Shown here: piece by piece, positions 34,027-43,739 of the stretch | Layout: each line of letters begins with the position of its first letter | Numbering within the stretch: the first letter of the stretch is position 1 | Assembly (NCBI GenBank): GCA_964605145.1 | Contig: CAZSBG010000016.1 | Span: 1-64,000, forward strand | Length of the DNA: 64,000 nt | DNA from: CAZSBG01 sp964605145 | GTDB taxonomy: Bacteria > Zhuqueibacterota > Zhuqueibacteria > Thermofontimicrobiales > Thermofontimicrobiaceae | Direction of reading: 5' to 3' | The notes under the pieces: model-generated | The model's database searches: none | What the model was told of the DNA's origin: nothing | What the model saw: only the letters and a program-made list of their open reading frames with translations | Made by a program: the position numbers and the translations under genes

Positions 34027-35532
34027 ATGTTCAAAAAAATCCTGATCGCCAATCGCGGCGAAATTGCCATCCGCGTAATGCGCGCCTGCCGCGAAATGAA
34101 TATCTCAACTGTGGCCGTTTATTCGGAAGCGGACCGCACAGCCCAACACGTTCGCTATGCGGACGAAGCGTTTCTCCTTGGCCCGGCAGCGGCCAATGAA
34201 AGTTATCTGGTCAAGGAAAAAATCATCGATGTCGCGAAGCAGTCCGGGGCCGAGGCCATTCATCCCGGGTACGGTTTTTTGGCCGAGAACGCCGAGTTCG
34301 CGCACATGGTTCAACAGAGCGGACTGGTCTTCATCGGTCCCAATCCCCGAACCATCCGTCTGTTGGGCGATAAAATGACTGCGCGGGACACCATGGCCCG
34401 GGCCAACGTGCCCATTGTTCCCGGCATCAAAAATGCTATTTCTTCGGCGGAAGAAGCAAAAACCATTGCGGACGACATCGGATATCCGGTGCTGCTCAAA
34501 GCGGCGGCCGGCGGAGGCGGCAAAGGGATGCGCGTGGTGCGGGAAGCGAAAGAGCTGCCCCGGCTCTTCAAAATGGCGCGCTCCGAAGCCAAATCCGCGT
34601 TCGGCGACGATCGCGTGTACATCGAAAAATACCTGGAATCACCCCGCCACATCGAATTTCAGATTATCGCTGACACGCACGACAATGTGGTGCATCTTGG
34701 GGAGCGGGAATGCTCCATTCAGCGCCGGCATCAGAAGGTCATCGAGGAATCGCCCTCCCCCATCATGGACGAACCGCTTCGGAATAAAATGGGCGAAACT
34801 GCCATCAACGCGGCGCGGGCGTCCAATTACATCAACGCCGGCACTGTGGAATTTTTGGTGGACAAAAATCGGAATTTCTACTTTCTCGAAGTGAATACCC
34901 GTTTGCAGGTGGAGCACCCGGTCACCGAGATGGTCACCGGCATCGATTTGGCGCGGGAGCAAATCCGCATTGCTGCCGGCCTGCCGCTGAGCTTCGGCGC
35001 TGAAGATGTCACCATGTCCGGCTCAGCCATTGAATGCCGCATTTACGCCGAAGACCCGGAGAACAACTTTATGCCGTCCATCGGCGCCATTCAAAGCTAT
35101 CGCGAACCCAATGGGCCGGGCATTCGCGTGGACTCCGGCCTGACCAAAGGCGACAACGTGTCCATTTACTACGATCCCATGATTTCGAAAATGATTTGCT
35201 GGGGACGAACCCGAACCGAGGCCATCGAGCGAACAAAGCGCGCGCTGGAAGAATACGCCATCACCGGCGTGAGCACGGCCATTCCGTTTCACAAAAAAGT
35301 AATGAATCATCCGGATTTTGTCAGCGGCAATTTTTCGACGCATTTCATCGAGGAAAATAAAGAGCTATTGGAACTGGATGATTCGATTCCGGAGCACGAC
35401 TTAAAAATGATGGCAGCGCTGACCTGTCTGTACGATTTAAAATACAAACAGCGAAAAAGCCAGATTTCCTCTTCGCCGAAAATGAGCTACTGGAAACAGG
35501 AAAGCCGGCGGCGACGGATTTTTGGTTTTTGA
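34027..35532 (+). CDS. Biotin carboxylase subunit of acyl-CoA carboxylase 1
   Basis: A 501-residue ATP-grasp biotin carboxylase starting MFKKILIANRGEIAIRV. ATP-binding AAAGGGGKGM, catalytic ERECSIQRRHQKVIEE and FLEVNTRLQVEHPVTE are present. It carboxylates biotin on the carrier encoded at 35707. The protein ends shortly after the carboxylase domain, so the usual BT-BCCP tail of bacterial PccA is encoded separately. It is about 65% alike by eye to the second biotin carboxylase at 52496. It has a poor Shine-Dalgarno. It lies 128 bp after pccB. Confidence 0.93.
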   Translation: MFKKILIANRGEIAIRVMRACREMNISTVAVYSEADRTAQHVRYADEAFLLGPAAANESYLVKEKIIDVAKQSGAEAIHPGYGFLAENAEFAHMVQQSGLVFIGPNPRTIRLLGDKMTARDTMARANVPIVPGIKNAISSAEEAKTIADDIGYPVLLKAAAGGGGKGMRVVREAKELPRLFKMARSEAKSAFGDDRVYIEKYLESPRHIEFQIIADTHDNVVHLGERECSIQRRHQKVIEESPSPIMDEPLRNKMGETAINAARASNYINAGTVEFLVDKNRNFYFLEVNTRLQVEHPVTEMVTGIDLAREQIRIAAGLPLSFGAEDVTMSGSAIECRIYAEDPENNFMPSIGAIQSYREPNGPGIRVDSGLTKGDNVSIYYDPMISKMICWGRTRTEAIERTKRALEEYAITGVSTAIPFHKKVMNHPDFVSGNFSTHFIEENKELLELDDSIPEHDLKMMAALTCLYDLKYKQRKSQISSSPKMSYWKQESRRRRIFGF

Positions 35533-35706
35533 ATGTATCATATTCAACGCATAAAAGTAAATTTTAGAAAAGCGCCATAAACGATCAATTTTCTCTTTCT
35601 TAATCTATATCTCTACCTTTACGTGTTTATGCAATAACTCGTACTTATATTAAATTTTAATTTCGCTACCAAGTTCACGGTCGCGAACGGTAACCAAGGG
35701 AGTGCT

Positions 35707-36213
35707 ATGAAATACATCGCCCGCATTCGAAATAAACAGTACAGCATCGAACTGGAAGAGCGTGACGACGGTGTGGTGGCGATTTTCGATGGCGAAACCG
35801 TTCCCATTCAACTCAGTGAAATCGACGGCAGTCATATCTTTTCCGCGCTCGTTGGCAATCGGTCTTTTGAAATTGAAATCAACCGGAATGACACAGGCTA
35901 TCTCGTTTCTCATAAAGGAAGAAACCTGGAATTTTTTGTGGAGGATGAACGATTATCCAAACTCAAACAGACTCTTGGTGCCAAACTCTCCGATGCTCAC
36001 GAAAGAGAGCTGCGAGCGCCCATGCCGGGAATGGTGGTCACAGTCGAAGTGGAAAAAGGCCAGAAAGTCGAACCGGGCGATGGTTTGCTCATCATCGAAG
36101 CCATGAAAATGGAAAATGAAATCAGGGCAAAATCGAAAGGGACAGTCAAAGAAATAAAAGTGGAACCGCATCAGCCGGTCGAAAAAAATCAGGTGTTAAT
36201 GATATTCGAATGA
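35707..36213 (+). CDS. Biotin carboxyl carrier protein with BT-like N-terminal domain (carboxylase 1)
   Basis: A 168-residue protein. Residues 1-95 form a beta-rich domain like the BT linker between carboxylase and carrier domains in PCC/MCC alpha chains. The biotinyl domain (about 100-168) has RAPMPGMV and biotinylated Lys134 in EAMKMENE. It equals the missing C-terminal third of a PccA chain. GGGAG is 6 nt before the ATG. It is 174 bp after the biotin carboxylase gene. Confidence 0.92.
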   Translation: MKYIARIRNKQYSIELEERDDGVVAIFDGETVPIQLSEIDGSHIFSALVGNRSFEIEINRNDTGYLVSHKGRNLEFFVEDERLSKLKQTLGAKLSDAHERELRAPMPGMVVTVEVEKGQKVEPGDGLLIIEAMKMENEIRAKSKGTVKEIKVEPHQPVEKNQVLMIFE

Positions 36214-36357
36214 TATTTTGCTTGATTTAAACTGTTGGAATATTTATCTTGAGATGTAAGAAAAAAATAGACATGTATTGCAACAAATCCCGGGGATGTA
36301 TTTTTCTCATTTTAAAAAATATCTACTCATAATTAAATTAGCGACAGAATCTGCACC

Positions 36358-37605
36358 ATGACGAACCCTAAAAAGGATACATTGCAGCCACGACCCTATT
36401 TATTAATGAACAAAATTCAACATTACGCCTGGGGGAGCCGGGGCGAAGATGCTTTTATTCCGAAGCTGATTGGGGTACAGCCTGAAAACGATTATGGTTA
36501 CGCCGAACTATGGATGGGCGCTCACCCCGGTGCCCCTTCGAAGGTTCGAATTGACGATCGCGAATTTTCTTTGACAGAATTGATTAAAAAATTTCCCGAA
36601 CACACACTGGGAGAATATATTCTCCAAAAATTCGATGGAAAATTACCGTTCCTGTTCAAAGTGCTTTCAGCGGAAAAGGCGCTATCCATTCAGGCGCATC
36701 CAAATAAAAGCCAGGCGGTTCGCTTGCATAGCAGCGATCCAGAAAATTACCCGGATGATAATCACAAGCCGGAGATTGCCATCGCGCTGGATTCATTGAC
36801 AGCGCTGGTTGGTTTCAAATCGATACCTGATCTCGCATCCATGTTTGAAAGATACCCGGAATTTTCTAATTTTATCAATAGCGATAATGCAATGAAATTC
36901 CGCAATGGTATCAGCCACCCGGACCGACATCGTGATCTATTAAAAGAAATGTATTCACGCTACATTGAAAATTCAATTAACAAGCCGGATAAATTGGCTC
37001 AGGCAACGGATTCACTCAAGGCCCGGTTACGTGCTTCAAAAAGTACTTTAACTGAAGAAGAAAACCTGTTTCTGGAACAGGAAAAAATCTACGACAGCAA
37101 TGACGTTGGTTTATTCACCATTTTTCTGCTGAATCTCGTTCACTTGAAAAAAGGAGAGGGGATATTTCTGGACGCCGGCATTCCCCATGCTTACATCAAA
37201 GGGAACATTGTGGAATGCATGGCAAATTCGGACAATGTTGTCAGGGCCGGGCTCACCCCGAAATTCAAGGACGTCAGAACACTGGTGGATATTCTGACGT
37301 ATGAATCAGGTTCAGTCCCTATCCTGACTCCTGATGAAAACGCAGTACAAACATTGTATCCTGTGCCGGTTTCAGAATTCGAAATAAGTCGCTGGCAATT
37401 AAGCGTTGGCAACGAATGGAATCAGGTATCGAATCAGGTGCCTCAAATAATATTGGTCATTGAAGGAGCTTTCGAATTGAAATGGAACAACGGGGAAGAA
37501 ATTTACAGACAGGGCGATTCAATTTTCATCCCGGCATTTATGGAACATTATCAGGCATGTGCATCAAAAAATACTTTAATTTTTTATGTTAACGCACCAG
37601 CATGA
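36358..37605 (+). CDS. manA: Mannose-6-phosphate isomerase, class I
   Basis: A 415-residue zinc enzyme interconverting mannose-6-phosphate and fructose-6-phosphate. Family motifs are HYAWGSRGEDAFI near the N-terminus, metal-binding IQAHPNKSQA with NHKPEIAIAL, and GIPHAYIKGNIVECMANSDNVVRAGLTPKF (the active-site stretch). The C-terminal cupin ends in YRQGDSIFIPA. It feeds mannose into glycolysis or GDP-mannose. It stands alone between the carboxylase group and the Tat-exported PLP enzyme. Confidence 0.94.
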   Translation: MTNPKKDTLQPRPYLLMNKIQHYAWGSRGEDAFIPKLIGVQPENDYGYAELWMGAHPGAPSKVRIDDREFSLTELIKKFPEHTLGEYILQKFDGKLPFLFKVLSAEKALSIQAHPNKSQAVRLHSSDPENYPDDNHKPEIAIALDSLTALVGFKSIPDLASMFERYPEFSNFINSDNAMKFRNGISHPDRHRDLLKEMYSRYIENSINKPDKLAQATDSLKARLRASKSTLTEEENLFLEQEKIYDSNDVGLFTIFLLNLVHLKKGEGIFLDAGIPHAYIKGNIVECMANSDNVVRAGLTPKFKDVRTLVDILTYESGSVPILTPDENAVQTLYPVPVSEFEISRWQLSVGNEWNQVSNQVPQIILVIEGAFELKWNNGEEIYRQGDSIFIPAFMEHYQACASKNTLIFYVNAPA

Positions 37606-37661
37606 CAGAGGATAAAATAATAGTTCACATTTTGAATAAATTCTAAAATGAAGGAAGAATC

Positions 37662-38972
37662 ATGAAATTAAAATCAGATAATGGTCTAAGCCGACGAAAA
37701 TTTGTGACTAAATTGATGGGCGGTATTGCCGGCAGCGCACTTGGCTTATCTGCTTTGGAAGAAAGCCTGGCGTCTTCGAGCCCCCCCCTGCCATTACCAA
37801 AACCCAATGGCAGTCTCGATGAAAATTTCTGGAAAATGGTGAAAAATCAATTTGTGATCCGATCCGAGAAAATATATATGAATACCAGTGGCCTGGGACC
37901 ATCTCCCCGCGTTGTTATCGATACTTTAGTGAAAACAACGCTCGATCTTGAAGAAGAGGCAGAGCATGGCCATCATCTCGTGCATGAAGTGAATGAAAAA
38001 GCAGCAAAGTTCCTCGGCTGCGATACTGAAGAAATGGCAATCACACGCAACACTACTGAAGGCATGAATATCATTGCGCGAGGCCTTCCCCTGAAAAAAG
38101 GCGATGAAATACTGACAACCACCCACGAGCACCCCGGCGGCGCCGTGCCCTGGCTTGGACTGGCCAATGATATTGGCGTCAAAGTGAAAGTGTTCGAGCC
38201 CGGGAAAACGAAACAGGAAATGATTGACCGTGTAAAAAAGAATATCACGAAAAAAACAAAAGTCCTTTCCGTGTGTCACATCCCCTGCACCATTGGCCAC
38301 ATTTATCCGGTCAAGGAATTAGCAGAAATTTGCCGCAATGAAAATATCTATTATGTGCTGGATGGCGCCCATCCTCCCGGCATGATCCCGTTCAGCCTCC
38401 ATGAAACCGGCGCTGATTTCTACGCCACAAGCGGACACAAATGGCTGCTGGGTCCCAAAGGAACCGGTCTGCTCTATATTCGCAAGGAGATGTTCGAGCA
38501 TTGGAGACCCACGTTTGTCGGCGCGTATTCAGAGAAAAAATACGATTTTGAGGACCTCGTCTTTGAACACAAGCACCAGGCAAACGGAACCGAGTACGGC
38601 ACCAGAAATACGCCCATAGCACTCGGGCTGGGCGCCGCTATTAATTTTATCGATACGATTGGCATCGAAAATGTGGCAGCGCGCGGCAAATCAATGGCGG
38701 ATTACTTTTTAGCGGAACTGCTCAAAATGCCGGAATTGCTCGAAGTGCTGACACCGCTTGAAGAGGAATCCCGGGCTTCGGTCATCACGTTCAAACCGAA
38801 AAATATGCCTCACAACGAGTTGCAAAAGAAAATCGCTGAAGAAGCCAATATCCGACTTCGAGGCATTCATGAAAACAACCTCAATGCCATTCGGTGCAGC
38901 TTTCATGTTTTCAATACGTTCGAAGAAGTGGACAAGCTTTTATTCACAATAAAGAAAATATTGAGCGCTTGA
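37662..38972 (+). CDS. Tat-exported class V aminotransferase (cysteine desulfurase / isopenicillin-N-epimerase-like)
   Basis: A 436-residue PLP enzyme. The N-terminus has the twin-arginine motif SRRKFVTKL (10-18), a hydrophobic stretch GGIAGSALGLSAL and a cleavage-like SLASSS. The aminotransferase V fold follows, with Asp234 (VLDGAHPPG) to the pyridine nitrogen and Schiff-base Lys260 in SGHKWLLGPKGTG. AAGGAAG precedes the ATG. Tat export fits a protein folded with its cofactor in the cytoplasm. The reaction is unknown; epimerase, desulfurase-like and lyase members share this fold. It appears to be a single-gene unit. Confidence 0.85.
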   Translation: MKLKSDNGLSRRKFVTKLMGGIAGSALGLSALEESLASSSPPLPLPKPNGSLDENFWKMVKNQFVIRSEKIYMNTSGLGPSPRVVIDTLVKTTLDLEEEAEHGHHLVHEVNEKAAKFLGCDTEEMAITRNTTEGMNIIARGLPLKKGDEILTTTHEHPGGAVPWLGLANDIGVKVKVFEPGKTKQEMIDRVKKNITKKTKVLSVCHIPCTIGHIYPVKELAEICRNENIYYVLDGAHPPGMIPFSLHETGADFYATSGHKWLLGPKGTGLLYIRKEMFEHWRPTFVGAYSEKKYDFEDLVFEHKHQANGTEYGTRNTPIALGLGAAINFIDTIGIENVAARGKSMADYFLAELLKMPELLEVLTPLEEESRASVITFKPKNMPHNELQKKIAEEANIRLRGIHENNLNAIRCSFHVFNTFEEVDKLLFTIKKILSA

Positions 38973-39287
38973 TTTTTATGCCATTAAGGCTCCAGAGTTC
39001 AAAATTATTAAACAGAGTTACGATCAAAAAGTGATTTTATGACTGGATGTGTGAGTCGAAGCGTGAGCACCGCGCGTGCGCTTATCAACCTTCGACTCCG
39101 CTCAGGCTGACAACGTTTTAACTTTTAATGTATTTACCAGTTTTATACCAAAATAAAAATCACTGTTTAAATCTATCTGACAACAGTGGCGTTAAACATA
39201 CCCGATATCCTGCGGACAATCGGGGTGTAGTTTTTTGCGGACAGAATCTTGTAATATAAAATCAAATAACATCCTAAGGAATTAAAT
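38973..39287. other. Intergenic region with a dispersed repeat
   Basis: About 315 bp without a gene. It holds the repeat CCTTCGACTCCGCTCAGG (39089-39106), which matches 31158-31175. The rest is AT-rich and probably contains the promoter of the coiled-coil gene pair, but no clear motif is seen. Confidence 0.6.
39085..39111. repeat. Dispersed repeat, second copy of the 31153 type
   Basis: The 18-nt core CCTTCGACTCCGCTCAGG is identical to the one at 31158-31175; the following GCTGAC replaces GGTGAC, so the outer stem is partly lost here. Confidence 0.6.
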
Positions 39288-40298
39288 ATGGACGAAAAAT
39301 TTACTCAATTCCCCAAAACCTCAAATATTTTGAGCGAATTTCAGAAGCTTAAACAACGTTTGATGGATAGTAGTCATTACAAAGAAAATGATGAAATAAA
39401 AAGGACTCAACAGGAAAAAGATGCCCTGCTTGAAGAAGCTTCAAGATTTACTGCAGAAACAATCGTTAAAGGTTTGGCCGATCTTCAACTCAACATCAGC
39501 AAATCTATTGATGATGTGACCCGAAAAATTCAGGACGAATTTTTAAAGCTCGACACGTTAAGACATGCGATACATATTCAACGTGAAAATCTTCGGTTAA
39601 TGCATAATGTGAAAATTGCTGCTGAAGCCCTCAATATCCTCACTAAAAACAATCAGGCTGAATTGGAAAAACTGGAAACTGAATCTCAACATGAGATTCA
39701 GCGTATACAGGATGAAATTACGACAACAAAGCGAAAATGGAAAGAAGCACAAAAAGAAGCTGAATTGAATCTGAAAGAAAAAAAGCAGCTTCAGCAACGG
39801 GAACGTTCGAAAAATGAAGCCGATTATGTCTATGAGACCACGCGAGAAAGAAAAATTGAATTGGACGAATTGACCCAAAAGAAGCAAACCCTGGAACGCG
39901 AAATTGCTGAAAAAGAACAGGAGTTGACAGAAAACTGGAATTACCGCGAAGAACAACTGGCACAACAGGATTCGGTCTTCGCCGAATTGAACAAAAAAAT
40001 TGCTACTTTTCCCGCGCAGATCGAAGAGGCAGTCAAATCTGCCAGGGAACACCTCGAAAAACAACTGCGCGAGGATGCCACGATAAAGGAAAATCTATTT
40101 GAAAAGGAAGTCGCAGCAAAAACCAAATTATATCAGGAAAAAATCCGTTCTTTTGAAGTAGCAGTGCAACAGCAACAAAGCACCATTTCAGACCTGACCC
40201 GACAACTCCAGAATGTTCTGAAAGAAAATCAAAACATGGCCGACAAAACGATTGGCGGGTCATCGAAAAAATCTCAATCACCACGCACTGAGAAATAA
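39288..40298 (+). CDS. Coiled-coil protein, paralogue 1
   Basis: A 336-residue protein that is almost entirely charged helix, with heptad-like patterning from about residue 100 to 320 and a basic Ser/Lys tail. No signal peptide or membrane helix. It shares layout and local motifs with the next gene: a Trp-Lys-Glu start to the central coil, an E-x-Y-x-Y then Arg-Lys stretch (EADYVYETTRERK), a W-x-x-R-E-x segment and a C-terminal YQEKIRSFEVAVQQQQ-type coil. AAGGA precedes the ATG. It may build a filament or scaffold with its paralogue. No function is recognised. Confidence 0.75.
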   Translation: MDEKFTQFPKTSNILSEFQKLKQRLMDSSHYKENDEIKRTQQEKDALLEEASRFTAETIVKGLADLQLNISKSIDDVTRKIQDEFLKLDTLRHAIHIQRENLRLMHNVKIAAEALNILTKNNQAELEKLETESQHEIQRIQDEITTTKRKWKEAQKEAELNLKEKKQLQQRERSKNEADYVYETTRERKIELDELTQKKQTLEREIAEKEQELTENWNYREEQLAQQDSVFAELNKKIATFPAQIEEAVKSAREHLEKQLREDATIKENLFEKEVAAKTKLYQEKIRSFEVAVQQQQSTISDLTRQLQNVLKENQNMADKTIGGSSKKSQSPRTEK

Positions 40299-40338
40299 TT
40301 GCTGATTTTATTTTTCTATAAAACAAAAAGGATACAAA

Positions 40339-41454
40339 ATGAATAAAAAAGTAAGCTCTCGGAATACAAAATCTGAGATTTTGAAAGAATATGATGCGCT
40401 GTTCAACATGCATGAGAAGCTTGAAAAACATGTGCAGCAATTGGTAAAGGACAAACGAAAATTGGAAGAAAAAGATAATCAAACGCCTGAGCCAAAAGAA
40501 TCGGCGCATGGTAAAGCTGAACAAAAAGAAAAAAACATGCCAGAAGAAATCAAGCCGGCAGCAACTTCGATTGGTCCAATTGTGCAGGATCTGAAAAATA
40601 TCCATGCCACTATTAACATCGCCATAAATGAATTATCCTCCCAACTGGTTTCTGAAGCTTCGGCTTTGGCTGAAATGACCGACCAATTTAACGAGGCAAA
40701 AAACAATCTGGAATCCTCATATCAAATAGAACTGGCCCCGGATACGCTTCAAAAACTGATACAGGAGTACGACTCAAAAACAGAATCATTTCAAACTCAG
40801 CTCAAACAAAAGCGTGAAGCTCTCGACGAAAAAATTTCAACCCTTAATAAATCCTGGCAAAAAGAACGTGAAGAACATACAAGAGCTGAGCAGGAACGTA
40901 TTGAAGCCGAGAAGTTGAATTCAAAACGCGAACAGGAAGAATACGACTACAACGTGCAGCGTAAAAGGGATCAGGAAACACAAGAGCATCAACACAAAGT
41001 AAAAGAATTAAAAAAAGAATTGCAACAGATCGAATCTGGTAAAAAGAACGAGTGGGATATTCGGGAGAAAGCAATATTTGAGAAGGAACAGGAATTATTA
41101 AATCTAAAATCTCAGGTCGATAATTTCGATAAAAAATTGGAAAAAGAAATTAAAACTGCTGAAGAAATCACCGGCAATACAATAGAAAAAGAGCTGCAAA
41201 CGAAATTTGATTTGAGAAAAAAAGAAGTTGAAGGCGAATACGAAATATATGAATCAAAAATTAAAACGTTTGAGGCGCTTGTCAAAAAGCAGGATATTCA
41301 AATACAAAGCCTCAACACGCACTTAAATTCAGCGCTGAAGCAAGCTCAGGATCTGGCTCTGAAAGCCATTGAAAGCGCTTCACATTCCACATCGTTTTCA
41401 TCCATCAAAGAAATTGCGCTGGAACAAGCAAAAAATCTTCAGAAACGACAATAA
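40339..41454 (+). CDS. Coiled-coil protein, paralogue 2
   Basis: A 371-residue soluble coiled-coil protein. A Pro-containing linker (about 48-80) separates an N-terminal helix from a region SIGPIVQDLKNIHATINIAINELSSQL that mirrors the ETIVKGLADLQLNISKSIDD part of paralogue 1. The C-terminal two thirds match paralogue 1 in motif order (EEYDYNVQRKRDQ, NEWDIREKAI, YESKIKTFEALVKKQ). AAGGA precedes the ATG, 40 bp after the first gene. Tandem duplication followed by divergence is likely. A heteromeric fibre is plausible but unproven. Confidence 0.75.
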   Translation: MNKKVSSRNTKSEILKEYDALFNMHEKLEKHVQQLVKDKRKLEEKDNQTPEPKESAHGKAEQKEKNMPEEIKPAATSIGPIVQDLKNIHATINIAINELSSQLVSEASALAEMTDQFNEAKNNLESSYQIELAPDTLQKLIQEYDSKTESFQTQLKQKREALDEKISTLNKSWQKEREEHTRAEQERIEAEKLNSKREQEEYDYNVQRKRDQETQEHQHKVKELKKELQQIESGKKNEWDIREKAIFEKEQELLNLKSQVDNFDKKLEKEIKTAEEITGNTIEKELQTKFDLRKKEVEGEYEIYESKIKTFEALVKKQDIQIQSLNTHLNSALKQAQDLALKAIESASHSTSFSSIKEIALEQAKNLQKRQ

Positions 41455-41516
41455 AATATTTTCAAAACTTCACCCATAAAAAAAATAACCCATTCACTAA
41501 AAGAGAGGGTAATTCT

Positions 41517-42563
41517 ATGGCAGGAATTGTTGGTTACGGTGCGTACATTCCCCGCTTTCGGATAAAAGTGGAAGAGATAGCGAAGACATGGGGAGCCGAT
41601 GCGCCGAGTTACAAAAAAGGTCTGCTGCTCCAGGAAAAGTCCGTCCCGGGACCGGACCAGGACACGGTGACCATGTCGGTGGAAGCCACGCGGAATGCTC
41701 TGGAACGGGCCGGCATCGACGCGAAAAAAATCGGCGCGGTTTACATCGGCTCGGAGTCCCATCCCTACGCGGTGAAACCGAGCGGCACTATTGTCGCCGA
41801 GGCGATTAACGCGGTGCCGGATTGTCACACTGCGGACCTCGAATTTGCCTGCAAAGCCGGTTCGGAAAGTATGTTCATTTGCCTCGGATTGGTGGACGCA
41901 GGACTCATCGAATACGGGCTTGGAATTGGCGCGGACACATCGCAGGGCGCTCCCGGCGATGCGCTGGAATATTCCGCTGCTGCCGGCGCGGCCGCGTTCA
42001 TCATGGGAAAGAAAGATATCATTGCCGAAGCGGAACTCACTTACTCCTACATGACGGACACGCCGGATTTCTGGCGGCGCGAGCACCAGTTTTACCCCAG
42101 CCACGGCGGACGATTCACAGGCGAGCCGGCTTATTTCAAGCATGTCATTGGAGCGGCCGAAGGCATTATGGAACGGGCTGGCAAAAAGCCGTCCGATTTT
42201 AAATATGTTGTTTTTCATCAGCCCAATGGAAAATTTCCTCTGAGGACAGGCAAAATGTTAGGTTTCGAAAAAGAGCAGATCGAAACCGGCCTCCTTTGTC
42301 CCCTGCTTGGGAATACCTATTCGGGCGCGTCCCCGTTAGGTTTGACGGCAATTCTGGACGAAGCAAAACCGGGCGATTTAATCCTCATGGTTTCCTACGG
42401 GTCCGGCGCCGGCAGCGATGCGTTCATCTGGCGGACAACGGATCGAATTACCGAGGTTCAGAACAAATCCATCAAAACATGGGACATGTTGAAAAATAAC
42501 AGGCACTATCTCGACTATGGCACTTACGCCAAATATCGGGGTAAAATCTTGAAAAAAGAATAA
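41517..42563 (+). CDS. Hydroxymethylglutaryl-CoA synthase, archaeal type
   Basis: A 348-residue thiolase-fold enzyme of the archaeal HMG-CoA synthase group (TIGR00748-like). Catalytic residues are Glu80 in GSESHPYAVKPSG, Cys112 in LEFACKAG and His234 in VFHQPNGKFP. Long stretches such as DTPDFWRREHQFYP and GGRFTGEPAYFKHV follow archaeal sequences closely. It condenses acetyl-CoA with acetoacetyl-CoA, or does the reverse. The next two genes, thiolase and DUF35, are the known partners of a stable archaeal complex that channels acetoacetyl-CoA. No other mevalonate gene is present, so the role here may be in leucine or branched acyl-CoA metabolism rather than isoprenoids. GAGGG precedes the ATG. 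Confidence 0.93.
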   Translation: MAGIVGYGAYIPRFRIKVEEIAKTWGADAPSYKKGLLLQEKSVPGPDQDTVTMSVEATRNALERAGIDAKKIGAVYIGSESHPYAVKPSGTIVAEAINAVPDCHTADLEFACKAGSESMFICLGLVDAGLIEYGLGIGADTSQGAPGDALEYSAAAGAAAFIMGKKDIIAEAELTYSYMTDTPDFWRREHQFYPSHGGRFTGEPAYFKHVIGAAEGIMERAGKKPSDFKYVVFHQPNGKFPLRTGKMLGFEKEQIETGLLCPLLGNTYSGASPLGLTAILDEAKPGDLILMVSYGSGAGSDAFIWRTTDRITEVQNKSIKTWDMLKNNRHYLDYGTYAKYRGKILKKE

Positions 42564-42578
42564 TCACAGGAGGTTTAT

Positions 42579-43739
42579 GTGAATAGAGAAGTCGCCATAA
42601 TCGGAGTTGGCATGAACAAATGGGGCGAGCTTTGGAAAAAGTCTATCAACGACATTTTCATCGAAGCAGCGCTCGAAGCAATTGATGATGCCGGCCTGGA
42701 TCATATCGACGCCATGTATATCGGCGCCATGTCCAGCGGATTGTTTGCCGGCCAGGAGCACCTTGCTTCCCTCATGGCCGACTATTTGGGAATGGGGCCG
42801 GTTCCGGCAACACGCGTGGAATCGGCCTGCGCGTCCGGCGGCCTGGCTGTGAAAAGCGCGGTGCTGGATGTGTTGTCCGGTGCGCACGACATTGTGCTTG
42901 CCGGCGGCGTTGAAAAAATGACCGACGTCAGCGGAGACCAGGCTACGTACGCGCTTGCAACCGCGGCCGACCAGGAATATGAAGTGTACCAGGGCGTTAC
43001 GTTTCCCGGGCTGTACGCCATGATGGCCCGCGCCCACATGCACGCATACGGAACAACGCGGGAGCAGATCGCTTCGGTGGCGGTGAAGAATCACCTCAAC
43101 GGTTCGCTCAATCCGTTAGCGCAATTCCCGCAAAAAGTCACGCTGGAAAATGTGATGACCTCGGTGATGATCGCCGATCCGCTTCGCATTCTCGACTGCT
43201 CGCCCATAACTGACGGCGCGGCAGCGGTGATTGTTTGCTCCATGGAAACGGCGAAGCGCATCTGCAAAAAGCCCATCGCCAAAATAATCGGCTTCGGACA
43301 TGCAACGGATTCCATTGCCCTGCATTCCCGCGCTGATTTGACCACGCTAAACGCGGCAAAATTGGCCGGTGAGCAGGCGTTCAAAATGGCTAACAAAAAA
43401 CACGACGATATTGACATGTTGGAAGTCCACGACTGTTTTACCATTGCTGAAATCATTGTCACGGAATCGCTGGGATTTTTCGAACCGGGCAAAGGCGGCC
43501 CGGCCGCTGAATCCGGCGCAACGGCCCGCGATGGCAAAATTCCGGTGAATGTCAGCGGTGGATTGAAATCCAAAGGTCACCCGGTTGGCGCGACCGGCGT
43601 TGCACAAATCGTTGAAATCACAAAACAGCTTCGCGGCGAAGCAGGAAAACGTCAATTAGGCAATCCGCGCGTCGGCATGGCCCAGAACATGGGCGGCAGC
43701 GGAGGCAGTTCCGTGGTACATATTTTGGAGGTAGACTAA
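42579..43739 (+). CDS. Acetyl-CoA acetyltransferase (archaeal-type thiolase)
   Basis: A 386-residue thiolase of the SCP2/archaeal group. The nucleophile is Cys84 in VESACASGG; the His motif is in LEVHDCFTIAE and the C-terminal GGLKSKGHPVGATG. The start is GTG at 42579 with AGGAGG 5 nt upstream; the overlapping ATG at 42577 reads straight into a stop. The TAA stop overlaps the ATG of the DUF35 gene. It would make or cleave acetoacetyl-CoA in complex with the HMG-CoA synthase encoded 15 bp upstream. Confidence 0.93.
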   Translation: MNREVAIIGVGMNKWGELWKKSINDIFIEAALEAIDDAGLDHIDAMYIGAMSSGLFAGQEHLASLMADYLGMGPVPATRVESACASGGLAVKSAVLDVLSGAHDIVLAGGVEKMTDVSGDQATYALATAADQEYEVYQGVTFPGLYAMMARAHMHAYGTTREQIASVAVKNHLNGSLNPLAQFPQKVTLENVMTSVMIADPLRILDCSPITDGAAAVIVCSMETAKRICKKPIAKIIGFGHATDSIALHSRADLTTLNAAKLAGEQAFKMANKKHDDIDMLEVHDCFTIAEIIVTESLGFFEPGKGGPAAESGATARDGKIPVNVSGGLKSKGHPVGATGVAQIVEITKQLRGEAGKRQLGNPRVGMAQNMGGSGGSSVVHILEVD

